Below, one piece after another: positions 24,360-36,694 of a stretch of DNA of 64,000 bases. This DNA comes from Plasmodium malariae (taxonomy: Eukaryota > Apicomplexa > Aconoidasida > Haemosporida > Plasmodiidae), in NCBI RefSeq assembly GCF_900090045.1, contig NC_041784.1, positions 1,714,001 through 1,778,000 on the forward strand, in the 5' to 3' direction. A model generated the notes under the pieces. It searched no databases. It saw only the letters and a list, made by a program, of their open reading frames with translations, and was not told the origin of the DNA. Made by a program: the position numbers and the translations under genes. How positions within the stretch are numbered: position 1 is the stretch's first letter; every line of letters starts with the position of its first letter.

Positions 24360-25589
24360 ATGCAAAAAATTTGGGGTGTTGTCTTTTATTTTATTTTTTT
24401 AAATAAATATATATATACAAAAAATGGTAATTTGAGAAGTAATAATGACGGAAAAAATACGCCAGAAAAAAAAAAAAAAAAAAATTTGAAAAATAGTTGG
24501 ATTCCTTATTACTATCCTCAGTGGAATCAAAACAAAGTCCCTGATAATTTATATGACGTTCCTGAGAACAAGGGAAATAAAAATACAACAAAATACAAAG
24601 AAAAAATAAGTGGTGTTACGGAAAAAAAGAAAAAATTAGATGAATTAAGAGACGTGAATGAAGATGAAGCACCATACAAATTACTAAGTGTAGGAGAAAA
24701 TAGTTCAGCATCTGTTAATGAAAGAGTAAATGAATCATTAACTCCTGGATATAATAATGATACATCAGAAAATACATCACAAGAATTTATTGTAATAGAT
24801 CCTAATGTTGAAACATTTGATGATGTAGCAGTAAACGAAATAGCAACTCCTGAATCTGATAAGGCACCATCGGAATATAAATCAGAAGAACCGAATGTAG
24901 TAATTCATAACAACGAAACAATTGAGAGAGACAAAAACGAAGCATCTCATGATAAAGAAGTAATTGAATCATCAACTTTTGAAAATGATGAGGAAACATC
25001 AGAAAATATATCAAAAGAATCTAATGTAATATGTTCTGATAGTCAAACAGTAGAGAGAAATGAAAAAAATTCTGATGGTGGAAATGTAACATATAATACT
25101 ATAAGGAAGCAAGAAATTGCATCCGAATTTGAGGAAAATGAAATAGACCAGGCAGAACAAAGTAGTGATGTGGTTGTAACATATGATAATAAAAGCGAAG
25201 ATTCCAGCGTAGCACTAGATGCTCAAGTAGAATCCGTTTTTGATAAAAAGACACATGTAAATAAGGAAGAGACAGAAGAACAGGAAAGTAAAACAGATAT
25301 ACAAAAAATCAATAGAGTTGAAGAACGAAATGAACCACCATATCCTGGAGAGAACACACATAAAGAAAATGTAGTAGAACAGCGGAAAGAGGACTCCGAG
25401 TCAAGAAGAGAAAAACAAGTTCAAGTAGTACTTGAACCTCGACTGGATAATGATAAAACACAAGAACAACCCAAAGAAAGAACTCATAATTCCGTAGAAA
25501 AGATGGTGCAAAGGAATGGGGAAAACGGTGTTGAAGAAGAGGAAGAAGAAGACGAAGAAGAAGACGAAGAAGAAGAGGAAGAAGAAGAC

Positions 25590-25621
<32 letters not shown>

Positions 25622-25874
25622 AGACGAAGAAGAGGAAGAGGACGAAGAAGAGGAAGAAGATGATGAGGAAAATCATGACAGTGTAATATATAATAAAAAA
25701 GACAGTAACACATATTTTCCGCCTAATGACAAACACGATAATATGAATATAATGCAAACAATAACTAAGATTCTACTAAGGAATTTATTAAATTCATTAA
25801 GTCATGATTATGCACTTAATGACCCCCTGATGGGATTAGAAATGGGTCTTGTTAACCCCTTTTACCTTTTTTAA
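24360..25874 (+). CDS. Large acidic MSP3-family protein (array member 8)
   Basis: Single-exon gene of 504 residues, the longest and last of the array. Short signal peptide (about residues 5-20), then NLRSN at 24-28 in place of NLRNG. The central region carries about three degenerate 40-residue repeats (DNA about 24720-25060) with the pattern ATPESD/TSEN then a short Val-Ile segment and ETIERD-like motifs. A nearly pure Glu/Asp tract of about 50 residues (25530-25670) is the most extreme acidic block here. The tail (TITKILLRNLLNSLSHDYALND) is the usual helical end, but the last residues (GLVNPFYLF) run to the stop within an AT-rich patch and may be derived from spacer. No anchor. Expected as a secreted surface-associated antigen. 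Confidence 0.88.
25530..25670 (+). repeat. Glu/Asp triplet tract (GAA/GAC/GAG)
   Basis: An in-frame purine-only tract encoding about 47 almost uninterrupted acidic residues in array member 8. The reverse strand reads as a long Leu/Phe frame that is only a shadow of the tract. Confidence 0.9.
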
Positions 25875-25957
25875 AAAGAAAAATAACACCTGCAGTATTT
25901 GTTTATTGAAGTTATTTGTATATGCCATTGCTCGTTCATATTCGCAATGCATGTATA

Positions 25958-26014
<57 letters not shown>

Positions 26015-26323
26015 TTATAATAATTTTTTTCAATTATTTCTGCCGTAATACACTGTATTTGGCAAGAATATTTGAGATGGAAAGCAATAAAAAAAAAATA
26101 ATCATAAAATAAATAAAAAACAGTAAAATAAAAACAACAGCTTCTTTTATATTATGTAAAATATCATATGTGTCAATTTTAAAAAAACAAATTTTTTTTT
26201 AATAAAAAAAGACTAATTCACTTATAATTAAATAATTAAAAAAACAGTTACATATAAAATGGAAAATGTTTATTTTATTATGTAAAACCTTACTTTGCGT
26301 GAGCTATTTATAACAAAATAAAA

Positions 26324-26371
<48 letters not shown>

Positions 26372-27999
26372 GTACCTTAAATTGAAAGTTTAACACATTA
26401 AAATTGAAATAGTAATAAACAAATGAATGAATAAAGCTGATATGGTGAAAAGCGTGGGTATTCTAAGACAGCATTACGTGACACCATGCAACCATTTTTG
26501 CATTCCATGATTAAATGAAGTTGATTTATATAATATGCTACTTATCATTTTATAAGTGGTCGTTGCAGGTATTTTAAAATATAATAATTAAAATAAATGG
26601 TGACAAACAATTCAAGGAAGCACTTAAATTATTCTAATAATATTGTTTGTATTTAAAAGAACAGCATTCTATTTCTGTGAGTTTAGGCTTGAGAAAATAA
26701 AATTATCGTAATATAGTTGTAATTTAAAATTTACATTAACCCTATTTCATGATGTATATTTTGTACATATAAATACACATTACTTCAATTTGTTATTGCT
26801 ACTATGAATGGTTCAAAATAAAAAACATCGTGATGTATAATTATACTTGTTGAACATAATGAAGTTATAATGTATTAATAATCATTTTATTATATTTGTT
26901 TAATTATTTTCTGTAGGAGCATTTTAAGAACATTTTGGGGTTTCAATTTTAGTAATAAAATGATAAGAAATGTTGGTTATTGACTTGCATCAAAATTTTA
27001 TTCATAAAATGAACATTCTTATTAGAAAGACATTTAGCACTATTTTTTCAGCCTCCTCCAACATAATAAATGTAAAAAACATTCATCATTGTTTATATCT
27101 GTCTTTGTTTTTACTATGCGTATAAACGCATATACATATGATACAAACGATGTATATGATCACTAGGTGTTCCTTTTAGTTCGTTGCATATTGCAATAAA
27201 AAAAAAAAAGGAGAAAGAGAATGTGAAAGGGAAAGAGAAAGATAAAGGGAAGGAGAAAGATAAAGGGAAGGAGAAAGATAAAGGGAAGGAGAAAGATAAA
27301 GGGAAGGAGAAAGATAAAGGGAAGGAGAAAGATAAAAGGAAAGTGAAAGATAAAGGGAAAGAGAGAAAAAAAGAGAAACATTAAATCCCTTTTTATGAAC
27401 AACTTTTTTTTATATTCTCTTTAAATGTCACAGTATATAAATTACTTATTCTTATTACCGTTATATCATATTTTCATTTCAAATTGTAATAAATAAGTTT
27501 GCTTGTTGTAACTCAACTATATATTCTAAGTATCGGAGTCAATTTGTTACTTCTGAAATGTCAAAGTATTCATTTTTGTTTTCTTCGAATAAAATTAGTG
27601 TATCAATTACTTTATTATTTTTTTTTTTTTTTTACTGATCACTAATTATTCGTTAATAATTTGTTTTTTTCATACTTGCGTATGATATTTGTTTTTCCCC
27701 TATACATGAGCGTAATTTATTTTAATCTCATTCGAATGCATTATTTGCTTACCTTTATTTAATTTTTTTTTTTAATTTATCTTTTTTTTACCTTTTTATA
27801 CTTTTTCTGCTTTCTTAGTATGGGTTCTTACAAGTACTGTAAATAATAAAACAAAATAAAATTATGGAAACACCCCAGTGAAGTAAATTATGAACAGAAA
27901 TTTTATATTTTACAATCATGAGGAAAATTAAAATTTGGGGTGTTGAATATAGGGAAATAAACAAATATTATATATATATATTTTAAGGAAAAAAAAAAA
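25875..27999. other. Boundary spacer between the MSP3 array and the conserved block
   Basis: About 2.1 kb. It contains (TA)n near 25963-26015 and 26341-26368 and an 18-bp minisatellite at 27205-27360. No ATG-initiated gene supported. Confidence 0.65.
27205..27360. repeat. 18-bp minisatellite (KGKEKD when read in frame)
   Basis: About eight copies of agataaagggaaggagaa-type 18-mers. On the plus strand they read as repeating Lys-Gly-Lys-Glu-Lys-Asp, but the open frame has no ATG (only a TTG), so I treat it as non-coding repeat DNA. A related K-D-K-x-K-G pattern occurs antisense in an intron at 62110-62395. Confidence 0.85.
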
Positions 28000-29245
28000 A
28001 TGCTATCACGAATCTTATTATGGAATAGAAATTCTTGCTCATTGTCTTTTATACCCATGAGGGCTCCAACAAAAAAAAAGAGCATACAAGAGAAAAAGAA
28101 AAAAGAAGCGTAATATTATATATATACATGTATACATATATATATATATATAGTTCTTTAGCAAAATGTTAACAAATGTGTATAAATATACACATGGTTG
28201 TATGTAAAACTAGAAGATATATTTTCACCAGTTTAACAAGTCTTAATGAGGTAAATTTATATGTATGGAACCTTATTTTCTTTTTTTTTTTTTAAGTAAT
28301 GAAAATCAAGAAAACTTAAGTGAAACACGGTACTTGCCTTATATCCCACCCGCATATGTTGTTGATACGGTATCTTTTTTTAAAGACAAAAGTAAAGTTG
28401 ATAATTTATTGTCCCTAATTTTCAGTCCAAAAAATTCAACGGATACTTATGAAGATAGAAAAGAATATCAGAAGAAGTTTGAAATGTATCAAATTTTGAA
28501 GGAAGTAAGATGAAAAAATTCTATACTGTTTTTATGAATACAAATTTTTTTTTTACCCTAAGAGAATACATTATTTTGTATACCTTTATATATATACCTA
28601 CGTACAGATGAATGCATATATATGAAGTATATACTAGTATATATATATATATATCTTTACGTGTAATATGTACAATTTTGCACTTGGGCATATGCACATT
28701 AATGTGCAAAATGTTAAAAATAATTATTTATGTGTGAAGAAATATAATAAAGAGACGTGAATGTTACTTAATGATGTATATATATGCGTACGTATTTAAC
28801 AGCATACACATGTTTATATGCTCTTGTATATGAACTTACTCTTTTTTGATAAGATTGCAGTTAAGACAAATTTTGCTAAAAATTAAAAAATTGTTTTCAG
28901 AGAGAAGAAAAAAAATATGAAAAGCACTTAGAAAAAATGAAAGAAAAAGTTTATAAATCAATTGAGAATTTACCAGAGGAGTTATATGATGAGAGTATTA
29001 AAAAAGGAGACTTATTTGATCATAAGGAAATTCAATTTGGCTTGAAATATGAAAATGAATTATTGAAACATTTGAATATTTACAAAAAGAAGTTACTGCA
29101 TGTTTACAAAATTTTACTTTACTTACGATACCCATTTTATTTAATAAAAAAAAAGAACCCCATGTTATTTTATATAAGTGAAAGTAAAGCCGTGAGCAGG
29201 CAAAAACAAATTAATGCACAAAAGAAAAAATTGAAGAAAAAATAA
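28000..29245 (+). CDS. Conserved Plasmodium protein, probably mitochondrial (3 exons)
   Basis: Three exons joined by phase: 28000-28109, 28297-28504 and 28901-29245, giving 220 residues. Exon 1 starts MLSRILLWNRNSCSLSFIP, an amphipathic, Arg-containing, acid-free leader typical of a mitochondrial import signal. It ends in GC before gtaata, and exon 2 opens after a poly-T tract and AAG, which completes an Ala codon. Exon 2 carries YLPYIPPAYVVDTVSFF. Exon 3 is a charged helical segment (EEKKYEKHLEKMKEKVYKS), a middle part with EIQFGLKYENELLKHL, and a very basic tail ending KKKLKKK. The size, leader and basic helical make-up would suit a small mitochondrial ribosomal protein, but no family motif confirms this. 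Without the split leader the gene would look as if it began in exon 2. Confidence 0.75.
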
Positions 29246-29601
29246 TTCTTTTTAGTTGTGTTGCAAAGTGAACATTTGCACATATATATATATATATTAA
29301 TGTACATATATATATGTATGCAGACATGCACATATAATAATATCAACAGTCTAAAGGAAAAGGGTAATAAAAATTGGACGGTAACTTTAACATAAGGATA
29401 TTGCATTTCACATGGAACTATACGAATATATATATATATATGTATATTTTTACATATAAGATTACATCAAAATTAAAAAAAAACAAACCCATTAAAATGT
29501 TACGGCATAAAAGTATAAAGTAGATGTGGTTTAATTACACAAAGGAGTTTGTAAATAAAAAAAAAAATCAAACAAACAAATGAACAATTAAATTGGAAAT
29601 T
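29246..29601. other. Convergent intergenic gap
   Basis: About 350 bp between two converging genes. TA-rich, no features seen. Confidence 0.6.
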
Positions 29602-31048
29602 TTAAACGTCTTCATCACTTTCGTTGTACTCCTTCCAAAATTAAAAAAAAATATATATATACAAAATCATTGTAAGAAATACACTATACTTTTTGCGCAT
29701 GGAAATATTAATTCATTTTTTTTTTTTTTTTTTATGACTTTTAAATTAATACATAACTTTTGTAAAAATGATCATTTTGAAGTGTCATTTTTTTAATTTA
29801 ATTTTTTTTTTTTTTTTACCATATTGTTAATAAGTTTGTTTTTAAATAAAAATCCTTCTAAGTCCTTTGTTTTAAAGTTATCTTTGTCTATTAATTGAAA
29901 TTTAATATACACAAAGATATATAAGCATACATAAGGGTATATCTGTAAAAGTACACATGTATTAATGTGTAAATATGGATATATGTAAATACAGAATTAA
30001 TATTCATTTTCTTTTTTTCGAAGCACTTCCAAAGTCTTCAAAACCAATGCAGGTTTTAATGAGAACCCCTTCGATAAATAAACACAAGCTGGGAAGAATC
30101 TTAATATTTAACTTGTTCATAAAGAATTGGCAGTTATTAGCTTCTACTCTGACAAAAAAAAAAAAAAGGGGGCGAAATAAATTAAAATAAAAGGAGGGTG
30201 TTACACAAATAATTTAGTTCTTTCTAATTTTTATTTGTCCATTTTTCTACTTTTTATTATTATATATACTTAATAAATTTAGTCGCTAAATGTATGTTGG
30301 CTAGTTTAATTAAATGGGTATGTAAAATATTGCAGCGCTTGAAACTGCTGTCATAAAAATGACAAACCTGGTAAGGCGTAAAACAAATAAAAAATAAAAT
30401 GAAAATTTGAAGAAATTCATAATATGATTTAAAAAAAAAAAGTATTTACCACATTGTAATTTTTAAGAACGGTTGGTATAAACTCTTTTTCACTTATTTC
30501 GATATAAACACCATCTTTTTTTAATTCCTGTTTTTTCTATTCACAAAAAAAAGAACAAATAAGGAAAATATAATAAGAATATTAAATGTGAATGTACTGT
30601 AGTATGCGGCATACTTTTCATTTTGTCTATAATTTTGTTTATATATTCTGACAATTTTGATCATTTTTTCTTCATTTTACCTTAAGTTGTGTTAATCTTT
30701 TTTCCCTCCATTTCCTTATTTCCTCCTCATCACTATTTTCATTTGCTACAAAAGTTTACATTGAAAATCTTTGCTTTTTCACTTTGTGGTCAAGTTTATT
30801 TTCACACCGCATACTTCCGCATGTACCCGTATGTACATTTACGAAAATATATACATGTATATACATAAATGTTTACATGTACATGAGAGATACTCTCAAG
30901 TTGTTTCAATTTTTTTTTGCATACTTAAAGATGAACTCTTTACGTCCTTCTGTTCATCCATCCATTGTCCATGGAGTCCATTATCTACATGCTGTCTTTT
31001 CTCTTCAACGAATTTACGTTCGTTTGCAAGGTTTTCTTTAGCTTTTTC
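29602..31048 (-). CDS. Thioredoxin-like protein, TXNDC9/phosducin-like 3 type (5-prime exon missing)
   Basis: Seven phase-compatible minus-strand exons: 30925-31048, 30681-30745, 30450-30536, 30270-30367, 30027-30148, 29820-29887 and 29602-29631. The joined product reads like TXNDC9/PhLP3: a helical N-part with DEEEIRKWREKRLTQLK, then KDGVYIEISEKEF, VVCHFYDSSFKRCNILHTHL, ATKFIKVEANNCQFF, NIKILPSLCLFIEG, and GFEDFGNKDNFKTKDLEGF. It ends in an acidic EYNESDEDV like the Ser/Asp tail of human TXNDC9. As in that family the thioredoxin CxxC is absent; only a single Cys (FKRCNIL) remains. Homologs are co-chaperones of the CCT/TRiC chaperonin acting in tubulin and actin folding. The first listed exon follows a good acceptor and lacks an initiator ATG, so a short upstream exon is still missing. 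A Met inside that exon is the alternative start. Confidence 0.85.
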
Positions 31049-31540
31049 CTGTAATATTTAAAGGAAGAAAGAAGGTAAATAGTTTATAAGGAATTTCCTC
31101 GACTAAATTGTTTCTATACTTTTTTTTTCTTTAGTTGTTATTGCATGTTATTATATATATACACATATAAGTGTACGTGCATGTTTTATGTGTGTATATA
31201 TATTCATAGTTATGTATGACTAATGTGAGGGTTGCACATATATCCGTTAATTTATTTTTTGGAATCATCTTTTAATTTTATTTAATTAAATTATTTTATT
31301 TAATAAAAATAATTCTAATCTATGTTTTCTCTTCAAGGTTTATTTCTTTTGTTGAAAATGACAAAAATTATATACTTAAAAAAAAAAGTAATAACATTAA
31401 AATATCTTGATATTGTTAAATTATGTATTTGTTACTAAATAAAGTCATTAAACTAAAAAATGGGGTATACGTTGTTAAATGAAGAAAAAAGTAATAAGGC
31501 ACATACTTAAGGATGTATGTACGAACATACGTATGTATTG

Positions 31541-31572
<32 letters not shown>

Positions 31573-32358
31573 ATATACTCATATAAAAGTATATGTTCAT
31601 GTATATACAATATATGCACATATAAAATAATATAAGAGCTAAGTAACAGATGTGGTATAATAAATGTTTGATATGAAAAATGAAGCAAAAATAAATATAT
31701 AAATTCAAATTCTATGAAATTAAATTAAAATAAAAAAATTAATTGGAAGAAAGTCTACATAAGTTCACTAAATAATTATATGATATTCATTATGTAATAA
31801 ATTCTACAATAATAAAAAAACATATGATTAACTTGGATTAATGTAAATTATATATATAGTATGCAATAATAAGGATACGTATTATAATGGAAAATAATTT
31901 CACGATTTCACAATTTTCTGAATTTTATATTTAAAATAATGCTTATTGTAACTGTAAGTGTATTTATTTTTTATGATAAATAAAATAATTAGCACGCGAA
32001 TTTTCATTTTGTGACATTAAATAACTGTAATATATTATTTTTTCATTTGCTTGAATAAATTATATTCCCTTTAAAAAATTGTGTGATTTGGTGGACCAAA
32101 TATATATACATGCGCATGTATATATATATATATATATGTATTTTATTTATTTTTTTTTATTATTATTAACATATGGTATTCCAAGGAAATTTTAAGTGTC
32201 CCAATTTTTCTTTTCTTTTTTTTTTTAAAGAATATTAAAAGCCAACTTTTTTTAAAAAAAAAAAAAAGGTAACCACATTTAGAATTTAAAAAAACAAATC
32301 AATTATACGAATTTCTTAATTTGACAAATTATGTTATTACTTATGTCCTTATCTTTTG
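31049..32358. other. Spacer between two minus-strand genes
   Basis: About 1.3 kb with TA/TG-rich tracts (31560-31630 and 32100-32140) and poly(A) tracts. It should contain the missing first exon and promoter of the TXNDC9-like gene and the 3-prime UTR of the acetyl-CoA transporter. I could not place the exon. Confidence 0.55.
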
Positions 32359-35300
32359 TTAATTTTTTTTTTTTTTCTCTCTACTGGAAAAGCTTGTTCT
32401 CCACTCTTCTAGAGGAAAAGCCTAAAATGGGAGAACAAAAAAGAAACAAAAAAATGCACAGAATAATAAATAAAAAAATCAGGGGAATTACAAAATAATG
32501 AAAGGAGTTAATTTTGTTATTTTTTGGAAAAAAGTATAAACTCCTTTGAGGAAGTATAACACATATGTGTATTTGTGCATATTTACAATTTTGTTATTTT
32601 TCTCAATTATTGTGGTTACTTGAAGTTTTGTTAAGCATCTCAGAATAAATTTATTAATTAATAAGCCAATTAAAAAGGAAAATATCATTTGTGTGTAAAA
32701 TCCGTCAATAAGTATACACTTCCCTAAAAAAAATGATACATTTTAGTTATATATTAATATATGTGTGAGCTTGGGTATATTGTGTATAGAGTATGAGAAA
32801 ACTGCTCCTGAAAGATAAAACCATTTATATTACTACACAAATATACGAAATAATTTGCTTTGAAGTTAAAAAAATATGGGCACATTTTACCTCCATAGCA
32901 AAATGTTTTGTCCGTGTAATCAAGCAGCCATAAAAATATAGTTGACCACTAAAAAAAGATAAAAAGAAAAATGTGATCTTCGTTTGGTGTAGGAGTAAAA
33001 GATGAAATAGACACAAGAATGAAACTGTAATTATATTTTAAAATAAAAAAAAAAAAAAAAAAATTGAATTTTGATTATGCATTTTCGTGTATTACATGAG
33101 ACCCAATATTATTTATGGTATTTAAAAAGGTCATGTACGTTCCACCAATTTGGGGATCGGATATTATATTCTGAAAACTCATCTACAAAAAAAAAAAAAA
33201 TTAAATAAGATATAGATACACATTTAAATTTTGATATAGATGCACATAGATTTGTGCATATGTAAGTAGGTGTGTAGTAATATTTTTATTTAGCATTATA
33301 ATTTCAAAGTATGTACCTTTCTTCTCATTTTAGCATATTATGCCATTTGATTATACACATATATATATATATATATACACATAAGTATATGTATATATAA
33401 GTGTGAGACGAATATGCAGGTGAACTCAAATGTGTTGTTCACATATGCTTTAGACTTTTCTTACCGAGGAAACTGTCATCAAATCTACACAAAAATGGTT
33501 AAACAGTTGAGCTATAAATATGTATATGTAATAGGAGTAAAAGTTAATTTGGGAGAGCTCCGATTTGTTGGAATACATATATTGAGTGAGTGGTAATAAA
33601 GATGATAAAATGATATTTGAAAAGTATCTTAATATATATCCAAAATAATAAACTTTTAAGGGTTTTATATTTTGTATTATTCTGCCTATAATTGCTGATG
33701 ATATAATTGATATAGGTATAAAGAATGGATTAAAAAGTGCAAACTCTTCTTTTGTTATGCCTTTTTTTAACATTTTAAAATTTGTTCCAACTTCAACTGA
33801 TGCAAATGGTAAACGATTTATTAAAAATAAAATTATAAATATTTTCATGGGTGGTAAAAATAACAATTCGTATAAATTTTTATAAGTGTCTTTTGCATTT
33901 GCAAATTCGTTTTCGTCTTTATTTTTATTATTTAAATATTTCATTTCTTCTGTTTTTCTTTTCTCATTTTCATCATTTATTTCTTTTTTAAAAAAAGTAC
34001 ATATGGTTAAAATTAAAATGAATGTGCCCCAAAATTTTAGAAAAATACTCATATCAACAAAAGGTTGAAATGATGGGTATATTATGTCCATATTATTGTG
34101 TAAAGTTTTGTAATAATCGGATTGATTAAATATTAAGTGCATACATCTCACATATTTCTTAAATATATAAAAGCATATATTTTTGTTATTTAGTGTCAAA
34201 AACGACAATTGCGATATGCAATATCCTATGTTTTGTCCTAAAATATTACACGTGGATGCTAGCCTGTAAAGAAGATATAGAGGGGAAGGCGGAAAGAATA
34301 AAAGATATAAATTTAAAGGATGACTCTTTAAAATTATTGAAAAGTACAATTTATCGTTATGTGGTTCGTTCCTTTGTTTCTGTTAATAATACATAAAATA
34401 TGAACAGGTGAACATTGTTACATGATAGTTTTGTTCGTTGCGGTTCTAATTAGCGGTGTCACAAGATAATAGTAATTCTTTCTTATATACTAGCGATATT
34501 TTATCATATTTTGGGGTAATATATATTTTTTGTTTTCTTTGTTATTACCCCTTGTTTTCCTCTGACAGCATGGTTAATGCCCATCCATCCACTGCAATAT
34601 CTTGAGTGGCCATTAAAAAAAAGAGAACGAAAAAAAAAGCGGTTAGAAAATACAAGTTTATGTTACTATCCTTTTCCCCTAACCAAATGCTCACATGACT
34701 ACTGTACAACATCATTGATAAACTACAAAATAGCTGAATAAAAAAAAACAAAACAAATAAAATAGAAAATAAAATATGTTCCGTCATTTATTAGGTCATT
34801 GTTATGTACACAATTATATCTTCAAATTTATCTTTTTTTTTTTTTTTTTTTGAAGTTCTATATAAATATGTTAACACTATACATTGTTATTTGCGCGTAA
34901 CACGTATAAACTTGGTTTTAGTTTATTATCTCTTTTTAAGCACTTGTAACGGAATTATCCAGCTTTTTCTCCTTCCAATTTTTTTATTATATACCGAATC
35001 TACAATGGGAGCCCATAACAATTTTAGACTGAAAAAGGACGATAATAAAATATTTTTAAAAAAATATTCTTTACTATGTAATTAATTATTTGTATAGTTG
35101 CGCGATTTATAAACTAACCTAAAAGGTATACTAACTAAAGATAACATACTTAATTGGGAGTAGCTCACTTTATCTTGAATTACTAGGGGAACCACCGATG
35201 AAACCCCAATTGGAACACCTTGAAAAATTAAGCACAATGATTTAAATGATGAGAATAAAACGTTTTAGAAATATATATACAAATACATGTGTATATATAT

Positions 35301-35774
35301 AAGTATACATGTATATATTTATTTATGCACGTTTGCATATACTCATTATTGCATATACAAATTTATACACATACACATTTACAAATATACACATTTATAC
35401 ATACACACATTTACAAATATACTCTATTATATATACCCACATTTATGCGTATACTCAATTATACGTATACAAATATATATGTCAATATCAAGCAATTAAT
35501 TATTAACAACAAGCACGCATTTATTAGCATGCTTTGTTCCTCCTTTTCTTTAGCTTTAGTTAATTATTCGTGGTATACTTCGGAAAAACAATTCGTTAAA
35601 ATTATTATGAATGTAAATAATACCTTGTATAGTATATAGCAACAATAAGAAGATCACATTATAAAAATCATGGTTTTTCTTTGGTACTTTATAATAATTC
35701 CCATTTTTTATATCATATTTTTGCATTCTTTCTCTCAAATTAGTATCAATATTTTCACATATAGATTTGGTCAT
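32359..35774 (-). CDS. Acetyl-CoA transporter, SLC33A1/AT-1 family (9 exons)
   Basis: Nine minus-strand exons join in phase: 35624-35774, 35119-35218, 34944-35028, 34549-34733, 33465-34263, 33096-33182, 32891-32948, 32620-32723 and 32359-32421, giving 543 residues, close to human SLC33A1 (549). Family motifs appear in order: YTIQGVPIGVSSVVPLVIQ, LKLLWAPIVDSVY with GRRKSW, MATQDIAVDGWALTMLSEE, LASTCNILGQNIGY, DPQIGGTYMTFLNT and WLLDY. About 11-12 hydrophobic segments are expected. Exon 5 carries a charged Lys/Glu/Asn insertion (around ENEKRKTEEMKYLNNKNKD) between two segments, a parasite-specific loop. The protein should import acetyl-CoA into the ER or Golgi lumen. The gene lies in tandem with the Asn-rich gene upstream, as I recall for P. 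falciparum chromosome 10. Intron donors include two GTGCTT-type sites across this and the neighbouring gene. Confidence 0.95.
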
Positions 35775-36240
35775 ATTGATATTGTATAATTTTAAAATTT
35801 TTAAATATCTTAATTTCTATTTCCGGCTTATTTTTTCTCTCTTATTTTAAATATATGCTTGTTCTTATAAACCTTAAAAAAAGAAACTTTTCCTTAATTG
35901 AAGTGACTCTTGTTTTTTCATCTTTTTTTCTTTGTGCTTTTTTTTTTTTTTTTTTTTTTTTTTTTGCCTTTCAGAGTTTCTTATTTTTTTTTTAATCTTT
36001 TTTTATTCCTTCTTGAATTAGAAAAAAAAAATTAAGAAAAAATGATTAAAAAAAAGTTTTTTTTACAGTTTCAATTAAATACAAATAAATTAAATAAAAA
36101 AAAAATAAGTTATAAATAAAACTATTTTTATACTTGAAAAATATTTTTAACAGTATTGATTTGTTTGATGTGTATGGGTGCCCATATATATACATTTATG
36201 TACATAAATATGTATATATTTAACATGTATATATATATAA

Positions 36241-36271
<31 letters not shown>

Positions 36272-36694
36272 ATGTATTTATATATGTAAAGGTGTAAACA
36301 TATACGTATTCTTTTATGTATACATATAGTAATCATACATAACTACGATGACTGCGCTTATTAAACAATATAAAATTTTAATTTAAAATATTGGCAAGTG
36401 CGTAAGGATATATAACATACGCACACATATGTACACATATATATATAATATATATGTATATATATAACATTAGATGTAAATCAAAAATACATTTAAAAGG
36501 GGGAAAAAGGTTAAAAGAGGATTATAAAAAAAGTAACGTAATAATATATAATGAGGTATACTAAAGTAGTACAATAGAAAAAAATAAATTATAACTTGTG
36601 AATTAATGTAAATTATAAGACATAAAAAAATATAGGAATGGGTAGTCTTCGTAAAATAATATATATAACTGTTAAAATTTAATTCTTTATGGTG
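35775..36694. other. Spacer between transporter and Asn-rich gene
   Basis: About 0.9 kb between two minus-strand genes, with poly(T), poly(A) and (TA)n tracts (36220-36270, 36430-36470). Nothing else seen. Confidence 0.6.

Noticed and set aside
27184..27384. Lys-rich open frame over the 18-bp repeat
   Set aside because: Starts only at TTG and is fully repeat-derived.
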